DNA of 64,000 nucleotides from Diplolepis rosae. Its lineage: Eukaryota; Arthropoda; Insecta; Hymenoptera; Diplolepididae. The first letter of the stretch is position 1, and every line of letters starts with the position of its first letter. A model generated the notes under the pieces. The model saw nothing but the letters and a program-made list of their open reading frames with translations, was not told the origin of the DNA and searched no databases. The DNA lies in assembly GCA_030998225.1 (NCBI GenBank), contig JAPYXD010000742.1, positions 5,704,001 to 5,768,000 on the forward strand. Direction: 5' to 3'. The translations under genes were made by a program, and so were the position numbers. This document shows, in pieces, positions 20,051-31,801 of this stretch.

Positions 20051-20625
20051 GGTCCAGGTAGCTCTGCCACGGGAACGCCCGTCCGCAGAGTAGCCTGCTT
20101 AGTCCAGGACCAGTGAGAGCTCCTTGATGTTCCTCGAGTCGAACGCACCGGACCGACTGTCGTTCTCACGTCGAGACGTTGCACTTATAGTCTCGACGTG
20201 CTGTGCGCGCGCCGTCGAGCAGCGGTCTGGGGGAGACTGGCGCGTGAGGGGTGCGCGCGCCGCGCTAGATGTTCATGACGCCGATGGTAGATGGTATATT
20301 AAAATATTTTTTATGTTTTCTTGGCTCAAATTGAAGATAAGATTTTAGACTTTATGTCTTAAAATTTTCGGATTTTGGAAAAAAATTTCCTAGGTCATGC
20401 AAAAAGTTGAAGTTGAGGTAGAGAATTTTAAAAAATCTTGAATTTTTTTTTTAACTCCTCACGTGCTGTATTATTTTCAGAAAGTTAAAAAAATATTTAT
20501 TGAGCATCACTAGACGTGGAATTTCATAAGCTTTTCAACCGTATTTTTAAAAATGCCCTATCTCTTTTTTTCACCGAGATATCGTGGTTCAAAGTCAGCA
20601 GTGATTTCCATATATTTTCATATAT

Positions 20626-22350
20626 AATAAACTTCACGTATATTTGCATTTTCATGAGAAATTAATTTATAAAGGGTAACCACCCTTAAGTGCATGTTAT
20701 TATATTTCTATAAATTAAAGAACTCTATATTATACTCTATATTTATATTTGTAGAAATACATAAATTACATGTTTGACTCATGCAGAAGGGTAAACTGAT
20801 TAGGCTGCTATTTATCTCGACACACGTATCTTTACGAATGTATTGAAATGTATATGAGGCTTAATGTATTTGTTTTTCAAGACCAAGTTTTATTTTCAGG
20901 ATGCGAACTTTCGTGAAGACTGCGAATGATCGTTCAGTGTTTCTTTCATCGTTCTCGAGTTAAAAAGTCTATTTCTTTGTTTCTGCAGTGAAACATATCA
21001 GTGAACAGTTCATCAAGCCTTGTAAGCATGCCTATAAATCCCTTAAATGTAATACAACTTTTGTTAGTTGCATTCCAAACCACGAGCATACCTCACAGTG
21101 AAGTTATTGACGCATAACAGCAACTGGCAGATCATTTCAATGAAATACTAATTCAGGCTATGAATGAGTTCAATGGCATCGAGATTGTTGAAGAAAATAC
21201 GGTAAACTTTTCAGAACCATATAAAGACTGGGAGCCTTCCGCTGTGAAAGAAACCTATGCAGAGTGGACTCCTAAACTTGATTCTAAATCAGATGACGTT
21301 ATTTGTACGAGAGATGATGAAAATGTTGACTTCGATTATAAACAAAGAGCAGTGCAGTTTTGGAGAAGCGGAAAGAAAAAAAGCAATCGTGAGTTAAGTG
21401 CTGTTCAACATCGCTTCAGTCAAGTAACATCAGTACGTCAATTGAGGCGATGGGCAAGACGAGTCAATAAAGGCGATACATACGTGCAATTGATGCTGGT
21501 ATGATAATTCACGATGTAGACCTACAGAAATGGGGTCTATATGCTAAAAATATCCTTGGTTTTGAAGACACACGATTTAAAGCATCTGACTGGTGGGTGT
21601 GGAAGTTTAAACGAACTCACCGAATAACATCCAGAAAAGTCAATAAATTCATCACCAGAAAAACATTAGAAGATAAGGAAAAGTTAAAAGTAAATGCGGA
21701 GAATTTTGTGAATGAAGCGAAGCCGTACATCACTCAATATGGGAGAGAAAATGTTTATAACTCGGATCAAAGTGGAACATCCACACTATCCAACTCACGA
21801 TTTCTGCGGATGGAAAGTTTCTATCTCCACTTTATCTTGTGTTAAAAGAGCCAAGTGGAAAATTTGGACCCATTGTACAAGAAACCATTTTTTAGCCTAT
21901 AAAAGTCTTTGTATCTGCATCCAAATCTGGAAAACTTACGTCTGGTAAATTTGTTTATTTTTAGTGATTTTTGGTCATAAAATAAATTCATTACAGTCTT
22001 TAAATTTTAAAAATCATTTTATCTGCAGAAAATTTTCAGAGCTGGTTGGAAAATGTTTTTTTCCCGAAGGTATGGCCGACAAGCCTGTTGCTCATAGATT
22101 CTTGGACTGGACACTGCCCAGAAGTTGTACGGCAAGCAACGCCTGCGGGAAAGAATGTTATTCCTATGATTATACCAAAAGGCACTACTGGAAAAGTTCA
22201 ACCCCTTGACGTCTACGGATTGCGCATATGGAAAAATTATGTGCGACATTTTTCAGATTTATTTCGTAGAAATATAATAACATGCACTTAAGGGTGGTTA
22301 CCTCTTATAAATTAATTTCTCATGAAAATGCAAATATACGTGAAGTTTAT
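20626..22350 (+). pseudogene. Pogo/CENP-B-like (DDE_1) transposase, broken
   Basis: An 85-bp block (with ATGCACTTAAGGGTGGTTAC) flanks the coding part as inverted copies at 20,626-20,712 and 22,268-22,350. The frame from 21,160 has an acidic N-terminus, then FDYKQRAVQFWRSG, a helix-turn-helix region. A shift near 21,500 leads to HDVDLQKWGLYAKNILGF and SDWWVWKFKRTHRI (the CENP-B-type DNA-binding domain), and then NVYNSDQSG with the first catalytic Asp. Frame breaks occur near 21,775, 21,850 and 21,960. LLLIDSWTGHCPEVV supplies the second Asp, and IIPKGTTGKVQPLDVYGLRIWKNYVRHFSD closes the catalytic domain. The C-terminal NNIIKL...CSWCGK part found at 38.5 and 42.5 kb is absent. Confidence 0.7.
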
Positions 22351-22860
22351 TTTATTATCGCGTGGCATATATATTATTTTCAGAATTTTCAGCTTCAATT
22401 TGTACTATTTGGTAATTTTCTTGTATAATCGTAACTTTTTTTTCGGGTTGTTCACCCCCATAAAATGTTTCGACTAAATTGAGCAATTTATATTTTCCAA
22501 CCCTCTGTGCGAAAGAATGTTTTCTGCTTGGTTTTGTACGCGAAATTTACTTTATTTTGCAGAAATATAATAACATGCACTTAAGGGTGGTTACCCCTTA
22601 TAAATTAATTTCTCATGAATATGCAAATATACGTAAACTTTATTTTATTATCGCGTGCAACATATATTTTTTCCAGATTTTTCGGGTTGAAATAATGTCT
22701 GTTTGAAAATTTTTTGTATAATTAAAACTTATTGTGGGGTAGTTTACCCCCCAAAAATCTTTTTTATCAAGTTGACAAAATCACATATTTCATCTCTCTT
22801 AGTGAGGATATTTTTCGAGTTGGTTTGATTGTGAAAGATTCTGTTATTATATGTGAAACA
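22268..22860 (+). repeat. Direct repeat, about 293-bp period
   Basis: AGAAATATAATAACATGCAC starts at 22,268 and again at 22,561. Both copies continue in parallel through TTTATTATCGCGTG and a 'CCCC-AAAAAT' segment. About two copies are present. Confidence 0.6.
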
Positions 22861-23325
22861 ATTAAATGGGTATTTGGTACCGAACTTTTCGGGGGTGATT
22901 TTTACCCCCTAAAAACCATTTTGGGCACGTAAAAAAAATACGTGTCGCTTAGTTTTTCGAGTCCTACAACATATGTGCGAGAGAACAAAATCGGAGGGGG
23001 ACACCTACCTGGGGATCCTTGTAAATATATAGGTATAAATGAAGGGCCTGAATATTAAAAAAATACATGAAGTATGCTTAAATTAGGACACAAAATCGCA
23101 CAAAAACTTTCTTTGATGTTATGAAGCAACATTAAAAAATATTTCTTCACAATGAACTGAGATAAAAATTTTCTGAAGACGTAACGTTTCTTACATTACT
23201 TGTTATTATAACAATTAAGATACTTAAATTGAAATCATTGAAATTAGATACTTCCAAAGTTTTGAAGAGAGCGAAAAATTAAAAAGCAGACATGGCGCAA
23301 AACATGTGATGCAAATACCTTACAT

Positions 23326-25270
23326 GTGTGCATGTTGAAAAGAATCACGTATATGTTTTTAACGAAACCAGATTTTCATGGTTCTTCAGATTTTAGACCA
23401 GTATTCTTTCTTCCGACTGTCAAAAAACTACTCACTGCTGTTATCTTCGATAGGTTTTATGCCCATTTTGATCAAAATAATATCCTCCCAGCAGAAGAGA
23501 AAGGCTGCTGCCGAAACTTTCGAGGTTGCAAGGATCTAGTTTCTATTGACAGTGTCGCTGTGTTCTAAGCCAAAGAACGTTAACGTTATTTACATGAGAT
23601 CCTCAAGGCGTACAAGACTTGTCCACGCATAATCTGATTTTTGGGACATGCGCTTTCCTTTGGGATAGGATTAAGTGCCTCATTAAGCGCACTATGGTCC
23701 AGCTTGGCTTTCAATCAGCTAAGTAGGACACTTAAAAACACGTCCTATAGGTATAGAGGAGAGAGGGATTTAGGTGGCTGCCAACTAATTTACCTTCTTT
23801 ACGTAGATAACCTTAAGGGGGTCTCCTTATCCAGAACTTTCAAAAAATCGATTTTTTTTTTCAATCGATGGATCTATTATCAGAGAATATTGTCGCAAAA
23901 TTTTACAGTCCATATCGGAATAGTTTTGATGGTAGGGTTCCGAGCAGTGGCTTACGCGAAGCGAGCGGAAGATTTTTTTCACTGTCTGAAAACTTCAAAG
24001 CGCGTTTTCTCAAAACCACATTTTTCAAAATTGCGTGCACGATTAAAGGAGAACCAATTAAGCTATTATTATAAACTTTTTTTTTATTTGTAGGTAATTA
24101 AAATGCGCATGTAGTGAACCTTTAGTTTTCATGATACAGTATTTATTTTTATTATAAATTACGCATTTTAAAAAAAAACGGTGAAAAATTTGATTTTTCT
24201 GGAAAGTAACTCAAAAGATCGGTAAAAAAAATTTTTTTACACTTTTTTAGGTTCACTATAAGCGGAAAACCCTTCTGAATAAAAAAAAAAACAAATATGT
24301 ATGTGTTTCAGATGAAAACTTTGGGCAATATCATGCACGCAAAATTAATTGTCCGCTGTGAGACGCTGCGCGGGATCTTCGATAAGTCCGAGATTTTTTC
24401 TTGTTTTCAAATGAATTTTTTTTTTTAACAAGTTCAAATATGTACCTAAATATATGCGAAAAATCTTTGACCAGTTTTTTTATTTTCTGCTTCAAAGAAA
24501 ATTGGGAAAAAGTGCCTTTTTTTAAGGTTCTGGATAAGGAGACCCCCTTAAGTTGTTTTCCAGCTCAAGAAATGAACTTCATAGTGCCCTTAATCTCACT
24601 CTTTAGTTCTATGATGGCACCGGTATTCAATTTGGGCTGAACGGGGATGTGGTTCACATAAATTTGAGATATGAAGATCAGTCATTCTCCCAAATATTGG
24701 CAAAAAGGGACTCCTATAAATACTTTAGCGCCTTTCAGTTGAGACGTCCCCTTTATTCTACAATAAAAGAGAGTATTCTGATTTTCTTCTCTAAATGCTT
24801 ATCCTCAATTTCGAGAACTATTCTCAATTAAATCAAAAAGATCAAGGCCACTAACACCTATACAATTCCACTTCTCACATACTCCTTCGGGCTCATTAAA
24901 TGGTCTAACACCGACTTTGAGAGAATTAGCAGAACTATTCGCGCAGAAATCACTGAGAACTGAACGCACGGAAGTACAAGATCAACCAAACGTGGATATT
25001 AGAGAGGCTTTCAACTTGTATTTGTGTAGAGACGAACTATTTCTGAAGACCGAAGTGTTCATTGTGGCCTTCCTGGACAAAGTAATTGGCAGTAGAAACT
25101 ACCGAAAGCATGTCCTTCGTGACGATGTTAACTATAAATGCCGATAATCTGGGATTCTTAGAAAAAATCCATGGGAGTACATCATTGATGGCTGCAGAAT
25201 GTTCGCTCAGAAAGCGAGTACGCATGAAGAGACTATGATGTGTGTGGCATTATCTACCAATAAATGGCCT
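23326..25270 (+). pseudogene. R2-like LINE reverse transcriptase, decayed
   Basis: FLTKPDFHGSSDFRPVFFLPTVKKLLTA matches the RT1-2 region of the R2-like elements common in arthropods. AEEKGCCRNFRGCKD follows, and then, across frameshifts, LAFNQLSRTL and LIYLLYVDNLK, the degenerate YxDD active site. A TTAA-flanked MITE (23,817-24,547) is inserted right after this motif. The element resumes with the thumb and C-terminal part (NTYTIPLLTYSFGLIKW, near 24,850-24,905) and a stretch near 24,920-25,200 with IGSRNYRKHVLRDD and a weak Cys-His finger. There are many stops. The 5' domain and the restriction-enzyme-like endonuclease are not recognisable. Confidence 0.7.
23813..24551. mobile_element. TTAA-flanked piggyBac-like MITE 1
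   Basis: TTAA at 23,813 and TTAA at 24,548 flank inverted ends GGGGGTCTCCTTATCC... (21 bp perfect). The length between them is 731 bp. The interior is AT-rich with homopolymer runs and no ORF. TTAA target duplication is the hallmark of piggyBac-type transposition. It is inserted at the RT active-site codons of the R2-like LINE. Confidence 0.75.
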
Positions 25271-25624
25271 TAAACCTGGGTCTATTTCAGACTTGAAAGC
25301 CTCATCACAAATACGCCTCAGTACTAGTTCTTGAGAATAAACATTAACTCTTGTACTGATATAAGACTATGCGAACAAACCACCTTATCATACACAATTT
25401 TTTGGACATTGTCCCGTAATGCAAGCGTGCTTGGTATGTCAAAACCACCGATCACCCCATTGCGATTTTGGCTATGTCAAATGTGCATGTGAAGTGCGTG
25501 CATTAACTAAAGAACCTAAGAGTAGGCAAGGTACATGCGGAAGCACAGAAAACGGTACTATTGAACACCTGCCACATATTCTGTATCTTCCATGACCACC
25601 AGGAAGGAAGTGGCCAGCCGCTAC

Positions 25625-26045
25625 TAGATCTAAACTAGCGAAATGTTGATCATTTTCCATTCTTCAATTTCTTTAATTGAATAAATTATGCTATCTGGGT
25701 ATCTATTTTGACTAATATTAAATTTTAATGTATTTTGTGACTGCCATCAGTGGCAGCAAAAAGTATGATTTATTGTATATGTAAGAAGACGTTTGCTGGT
25801 GATAATTTTAGAGTATACGCTCAAAATCAAAATTTATTTTTTCTACTAGTGGGTCATAAAGTGGATTTAATTGTCCCTTCCAGGGCGAAAAAATCCATTT
25901 TCTGACCCTCTAAAAGAAGAAAAGTCGTGTGTGACACGCGAAAACATAAATTTTACTCGTGTGGTAGTTACCCTCGCTTTGTTTGGGTATCAAACTTTGC
26001 ACTCGCAGAATAAATTTCTTTCCTTAGTTACACAATATACTAATA
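25625..26045 (+). repeat. Dispersed repeat, copy 1 (inverted mate at 33.7-34.3 kb)
   Basis: The sequence with AATAAATTATGCTATCTGGG, CAGTGGCAGCAAAAAG and ACTAGTGGGTCATAAAG is present in inverse orientation at 33,661-34,280. The small ORF across 25,871-26,092 has no domain and falls inside it. From 26,050 to 26,690 I see no gene. Confidence 0.65.
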
Positions 26046-26690
26046 ATTCATTCTACAGGCTATCCAAAATCGGCTTTCTTTTTCGAACTTAAAAGAAAAA
26101 ATCGTGTGCTACACGAGAAGAAGAGAAAGTTTGACGAGCGTGAACTTTTCTGCCCGAACTAGGACATGTTAGGCATCAGTCATCTGTTACTTTATCGAAA
26201 TTTACACTCGAATTCAGAGTATCTGTAACCCTTAACTTGTAGTACTGCTGTTATAACATAGGTGGTGAGTCTGTCGTACTAAAATTTCTCCTTGTACACA
26301 ACAGGAAAAAAATTTAAATAAAACAGAAATCACTTAAGGAAATGATGCAGGTTTCTGTATATGATTTAAAGTCTCTCATTCGAACGTTTCATCGTGTGAG
26401 CGTACAAGATAAAACATGTCATGTAAACTGTACGTGTTTCTATATGGTTATTGTACAAGTTTTTGTATCGGTCCCGTACAGGAATTTTTAATAGGGCAAA
26501 GTGAATATTAATACGTATAAATATAAGAAGTGAGAATAAATAATGAATATATTGATGACTTAATGTTTATAACTTGAACTTAGTTGTATTCTACATCAAG
26601 AATAGAGCTATTTTTATTCAAAAACTGAAAGCAGCATTAGTTAATAGTTCGTTTTAGTCAAATTATAACTAAAGTCTAATTACAACTTAC

Positions 26691-27041
26691 CCTTACACCA
26701 ACGAACTGTTCATGAAGTATGACCCAGGATAAGAGATACACACAGGCTACGTTCGTCGCAAAAAGTGCCATAACATCCGTGGCAAAAAGAATCCGTAATG
26801 AATGGATGTACATATAATTAGTTGCTACCCAAAGACCACAGAAAAGACTACACCTCGCTAGAAATCTTCCACCTGTGAATCCTTTATCCCGGAAACCGCG
26901 AAGGCTTTCAACAATAATTTCCGAAGGATTTGAGCATTTTGTCATAGCTGTTCGAAATAGGAGATATACTGGAAAATAGAGAACTGCCCAATTGGTGCAA
27001 AACCACGTTGTGAAGAAAGGTGCATTGTATGGAAGTACCAG
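26691..27041 (-). CDS. SLC35F3/F4-type transporter, exon with TM segments
   Basis: This is a 117-codon exon in phase 0 at both ends, with acceptor TTTTGTAG|CTGG and donor GTAAGG|GTAAGT. It reads LVLPYNAPFFTTWFCTNW..., a membrane segment (AVLYFPVYLLF), SEIIVESLRGFRDKGFTGGRF, and then SLFCGLWVATNYMYIHSLR and TDVMALFATNVACVYLLSW followed by HEQFVGVR. The pattern 'ATNY...L..TDVxALF..N..xVYLLSW..L.E.FVGVR' is diagnostic of solute carrier family 35 member F3/F4 (putative thiamine or nucleotide-sugar-type transporters). It follows the exon at 32,458-32,604 across a 5.4-kb intron. The 3' exons were not found at lower coordinates in this window. Confidence 0.8.
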
Positions 27042-27329
27042 CTACAAAACATGAAAATTATAATCGTAATTAATAAAGGTTGAAAGTAATCAAAAAATTA
27101 TGCAAATAATTTTGTCAAGTTCTTAAATGGATTTTCAAAAATATCGAAAAAAATATATTTTTGTGAAAGTAAGGTCATTCAAAATGGTTGAAAAAAGATG
27201 AATAAAGAAGAATGACACAAGTAGATATTTACACTGTTTTCTGAATAAGACCCATAATTTTCTCAAGATGTTTTACCCTGAACCCGATTTGGAAAGTGTG
27301 ATCTATCTACCACGCTTAATAATTGTGGG

Positions 27330-27660
27330 AACGATGGAAAGACAGGATGCGTGCGTGAACCAGAGATGAATAGCCCCTGAAAGTAGGGAATTACTGCTGG
27401 AAACGTCCAAACCGCGTTTTCAATTGATATCGCACAAAATATTTGTCACCTAAAAAACTTTTAGCAAGAAAGTTGGGCTGACATATCTCCCGAGTACGCA
27501 TGCAAATTTTTAAGCATCTCTGTGCTGTGGGATCGAAAATATCGCTAGTTAAAGTATTCGGCGCTATTGACTCGCGCGCCACTGCGCATTTTTAATTATC
27601 TACTTTCAGGGGCTACTTAGCTTTGGATCACGCACACATCCCCTTATTCCATCCATTCTT
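27330..27660. mobile_element. Small foldback in the SLC35F intron
   Basis: The arms near 27,330-27,397 and 27,592-27,660 are complementary (GATGCGTGCGTGAACC and CCCCTGAAAGTAG against their complements). The ORFs at 27,391-27,582 and 27,606-27,809 lie over it and show no domain. Confidence 0.5.
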
Positions 27661-28005
27661 TCAATTGAAAAATTTGACGTCAAATAAGCCAAAACGCGGT
27701 TTCTGGCACCATTCATCCAAATTCTGACGTAGTAACTCATATGGAAACCACCCGGTACCCGAATATAAACAGAATAGGCAACTTCTAGGCACATCACGCT
27801 TGTCAACATATGGTATTATCAGACAAGGCGTAACTCATCTCGAGAGTTACCAATTTCACTTTTACCTGGTTTAAAAAGCTTGTATTGAAAAGTATTGTTA
27901 AACTTACGCGTGTAATGGTGAAATGGATATCATAAGTTTCTTATTTAATTTTGTGTGCCCAAGTTTTTGATTCTGCCTAGCTGAATAAGTCAACTATTGA
28001 AATTA

Positions 28006-31000
28006 ATTGAGCACCTGGATTTTAAAACTCGCCGCGCTCTCGGAAACAGGTAAAAGTATTGTCCACTGGGTCAAAATGAAGGTTTGAAAAAAATGTTTTT
28101 TAATTAAAAAAATAAATATATATTCGAATAGAGCATGTTCAGCCCCATATTTTTCCTCAGTGAAATTTTTTTATCCGTTCATTATTATCTTCAATAAAAA
28201 ATAAAAATACAACATTTTTCCTTCGAGAAAAAGTGGTTTTTTATACATTTAACTCGTTATTTCTCAGCAAAAAGTGTATGAAATTATTTGAGACTTTCAT
28301 AACTTATGTAAAACATACCACTGAAGCCGGTAAGATCCTTTAAATAATTGAAATATGCAATTGTTTATAGATATTTAATAACAAATTGATGCGCGCCGTA
28401 TTTCGTGTTTTTCTAACTTCGCCGACAAAAAGTATCTGGGGAAGTTTAACCTACAAAAAACTTCTAGCGAGAAAGTTCTTGCCATATGTACAAAGAAGTT
28501 TTTCTGAAAATTTGAGATTATTCGGATGAAAACTACAGGAGTACTATGGATTATTATTAAAAACTTCTCGGCAGCCGCATCGCGCCTCGGGCATCGAGCA
28601 GTGCCAAAGTGCAAGTTGCCGGTCGCATCTTCTTTTTTCAATGTTTCTATTTACAGGATCGTTATCTAGCGTGTAATTTAACAAAACAGTAAAACCCGCT
28701 TCATAGTCAATTTCGAAAAAGAAAATCTTTAAAAAAAATCCTGGTATCTCTTATCCTTTGTTATGTTAACGATTCACAATGGATCTGTTAGGATAGTGGT
28801 AGTACTCCAGCTTTGTAATTATTCGAAGTTGCGTGCTCGATACTCGTTGACTGCATTATTTTTTTTTTAATTTTATTCATCAAAATGTTTATTACTTCAC
28901 TTTTCTGATAAAAGTTTTTAGATTTATGCAAATATAATACTTTCTAACACTAATTTTTTAATTTAAATTCGCTTTTTCGACTATTTTATTACCTTTTCGC
29001 AAAAAATCTTTTCTCCTACCAAAATTATTCATTTTGTTTTTGTTATATTTTGTAATATTTGTATATTAATAAATATTTTTTAAAATACAGTAAAACCCCG
29101 TTTATCGCAACTCCCGTTTATTGCAACTTGTCTCTCCCGTTTATCGCAGTAAACCTTACCATTTTTTTCCCCCTCTTATTAGTAGAAGGAGTGGTCACGT
29201 GATTCTTAAGGATAGGCGGGAATACTCCTCACTTTTAAATTTGTGATGCATATATTTATATGAATTTTCGTATATTAGGGAGATATAAAATTATTTGTAG
29301 CCATTAATTTATTAAAAGGATTTTATTACATTTTTGTAAGCGTCTTTGGAATCCGTACTTATTTTGAGAGGTACATTTTTTTCTCATGAAATGCATAAAT
29401 GTTTTTGAAATTCTTTATTTAGCAATTCTTTCCAAACTATCGTTTATGTATATATTGCTACATATTTGTGTTTTATATGTAACAGAAAAATATATAAATT
29501 TTTTACATTTCAATGTATATTATTATGACAAATTATAGCATGAATTGTGCCTAGTACAGCAATCTATTTACCAATTGCGAATCAATTGTTTCACAAAATG
29601 CGGGAATATTTCTACCGAAAAAAATTCAATCATGCATTCGAAAATTGTAAGAGAAATATGTAAGATTTAAAGTAATTAAAATTTATTGTTTGTACTAGTC
29701 GTTTACGTACCATCGTTCGGTTCCACGTTTTCATTCATTTATAATTGCACATATAATGACAACAAAAAAACGCATTCGAGGTTATTGAAACACGACTGTA
29801 AACAATGATAAACAGCGAAAACGCGTGAAATTATTCGTTTAGGCGCATGTGCTGATAATCAGTTGTTCAAGCTGGTGGCGAAGAAGTGGTAACCCCTCTG
29901 TTTTTGCGATAAACGGGAGGCATTTGATTGGAAGGTGTTGCGATAAACGGGGTTTTACTGTAAAACAAGAAATAAAATGCAGTCAGCGAGCATCGAGCAC
30001 GCAACCTTCTACCTAAAAGGCTTTTTTTATGGAACGTTGTAAGGCTTATTAATAAAGTAACGTTAATTCAAAATTCAACAAGGATTATATATTTATTTCT
30101 CGTTTCTACAATAATTTTTTTTGCATTGCTTACTTTGTAAACTGAAATACGAACATTCCTTAGTGTGTATCACTGAAATACTAACACATTTGGATTTTTT
30201 AATAATATTCACTTTGTAAGAACTTTCATTTCTAGTTCTTTTTTTACCATAAAACTCTTTATCATTTTTATCACACATCGTAAATAATTTATAAATAAAA
30301 CATCTAAAACAACCGGACAAATGATTGCAAAAATACTGCGAAACGAATACAATTTGTGGGAGCCGAAATAAACATGAATCTTCAAAATAATGCTTTTATA
30401 CTCTCTGCTTCTTTAAAAGTGTCCTTGAATGTATGTAAACAAAAACATCAAAACAAAAGAGATGCGACCGGCAACTTGCACTTTGGCACGTGCTCGATGC
30501 CCAAGGCGCGATGCGACTGCCGAGAAGTTTTTAATAGTAATCCATAGTACTCCTGTAGTTTTCATCCGAATAATCTCAAATTTTCAGAAAAACTTCTTTG
30601 TACATATGGCAAGAACTTTCTCGCTAGAAGTTTTTTGTAGGTTAAACTTCCCCAGATACTTTTTGTCGGCGAAGTTAGAAAAACACGAAATACGGCGCGC
30701 ATCAATTTGTTATTAAATATCTATAAACAATTGCATATTTCAATTATTTAAAGGATCTTACCGGCTTCAGTGGTATGTTTTACATAAGTTCTGAAAGTCT
30801 CAAATAATTTCATACATTTTTTGCTGAGAAATGATGAGTTAAATTTTTAAAAAACCACTTTTTCTCGAAGGAAAAATTTTGAGTTTTTATTTTTATTGAA
30901 GAAAATAATGAACGGATAAAAAAATTTCACGTAGAAAAAATATGGGGCTGAACATGCTCTATTCGAATATATATTTATTTTTTAAATTAAAAAACATTTT

Positions 31001-31085
31001 TTTCAAACCTTCATTTTGACCCAGTGGACAATACTTTTACCTGTTTCCGAGAGCGCGGCGAGTTTTAGAATCCAGGTGCTCAATT
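28006..31085. mobile_element. 3.1-kb element with about 635-bp terminal inverted repeats
   Basis: The left arm 28,006-28,640 and right arm 30,450-31,085 match almost base for base in inverse orientation, from ATTGAGCACCTGG at the tips to GCAACTTGCACTTTGG inside. Each arm holds the same open frame of about 88 codons, which is a copy effect of the repeat. The core (28,640-30,450) has a second inner inverted block (CGTGCTCGATACTCG near 28,832 against its mirror near 29,985) and a nested Tigger-like MITE, but no transposase. It lies in the SLC35F intron. AATT flanks both tips and may be a target duplication or part of the repeat. Confidence 0.75.
29086..29962. mobile_element. Tigger/pogo-type MITE
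   Basis: TA precedes and follows inverted ends CAGTAAAACCCCGTTT / AAACGGGGTTTTACTG. The 873-bp interior is AT-rich and non-coding. A secondary copy of the 'CCCGTTTATCGCA' end motif occurs near 29,139 and again near 29,905. TA duplication and CAGT... termini fit pogo/Tigger elements. Confidence 0.8.
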
Positions 31086-31504
31086 CCTTTCTACTTCCCA
31101 GTAGTTACAACCCTAGGGGACCCTTTTATCCTAATACAATTTTTATGCAACCTTAATAGTTTTTTAAATAAAATTTAAAAACACTCAATCTTTCTTCATC
31201 AAAAGCGACCGAAAATCAGTGATGTTCAAATCATAAATTGCTATTACTCGGCCAATTTTTGACGAAATCGTTTGTTTTTTATCATTAGACGTTGAATACT
31301 TTAGTGCAGCCAATGAATTAAATGAAACATGCCGAAAATTTTTTCTTTAAACAATATTTTAATGTAAATATAAAACCATGTTTTTGTGGTTGCCCTGGTA
31401 GAAAGTCTCTAATAAATTTTCGATTTCGGAAAACTTCCATCGACAAAGTTGTTTCTTAACGTCAAAGGAAGTGTTCTGGAAATTTTCAGAAATATTTTTT
31501 TTTT

Positions 31505-31662
31505 ATTGCGGATTTGGCAGCGATATATTTCGAAAGTCGCCCCGCCGTCTTACGCATTTTTAGCTGTGTGAAGATCGGGAGCGTTTCGCATGGCTTCACA
31601 CAGCTAAAAATGCGTAAGACAACGGAGCGACTTTTGAAATGCATCGCTGCCAAATCCGCAAT
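31505..31662. repeat. 158-bp near-perfect hairpin
   Basis: A 69-nt arm (31,505-31,573, ATTGCGGATTTGGCAGCG...) pairs with 31,594-31,662 with few mismatches around a 20-nt loop. The ORFs on both strands across it encode almost the same peptide because the DNA is palindromic. Transcribed from either strand it would give a long double-stranded stem. It is too long for a typical insect pre-miRNA, so a foldback MITE or hairpin-siRNA source is more likely. Confidence 0.8.
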
Positions 31663-31734
31663 AATAAACAATTACTTAAATAAATATCCACGCAGCTTAT
31701 AGGCCGGTCGAATTAGATAGCAATCAAGCAAGTT

Positions 31735-31801
31735 ATGATGGAGCAATGTTCTAGGTGACTGATTAAAGAGTCTGCCATCACGCGTTCGAGTCCTCGCACA
31801 T
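31735..31801 (+). repeat. tRNA-like sequence (possible SINE head)
   Basis: GCGTTCGAGTCCTCGC matches the internal B-box of a tRNA promoter. A GATGGAGCAATG segment lies upstream where an A-box would be. No full cloverleaf could be drawn by eye, so this is not called as a tRNA gene. Confidence 0.3.

Larger units (their letters stand above)
19081..23021. mobile_element. 3.9-kb composite element with about 160-bp terminal inverted repeats
   Basis: The left end (19,081-19,242) and right end (22,862-23,021) are close inverted copies, sharing AGGTGTCCCCCTCCG, CACATATGTTGTAG, AAAACTAAGCGACACG and GGTACCAAATACCC. Inside are a smaller inverted repeat, a GC-rich island with an 18-bp tandem repeat, a pogo/CENP-B-like transposase remnant, and a roughly 293-bp direct repeat near the right end. 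A third, single copy of the terminal sequence sits near 51,750-51,870, so the family has other members. No target duplication is obvious. Confidence 0.65.

Noticed and set aside
30093..30320. 75-codon Lys-rich minus-strand ORF in the core of the long-TIR element, considered as a transposase fragment
   Set aside because: No catalytic or DNA-binding motif. The sequence is low-complexity and AT-rich.
28375..30716. Two ORFs (28,375-28,641 minus and 30,429-30,716 plus) with almost the same 88-residue peptide, which looked like a duplicated gene
   Set aside because: Both lie in the long inverted repeats. Identity follows from the DNA repeat, and the peptide has no recognisable domain.
31486..31702. 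Overlapping ORFs on both strands with similar peptides
   Set aside because: They are translations of the two arms of the 158-bp hairpin.
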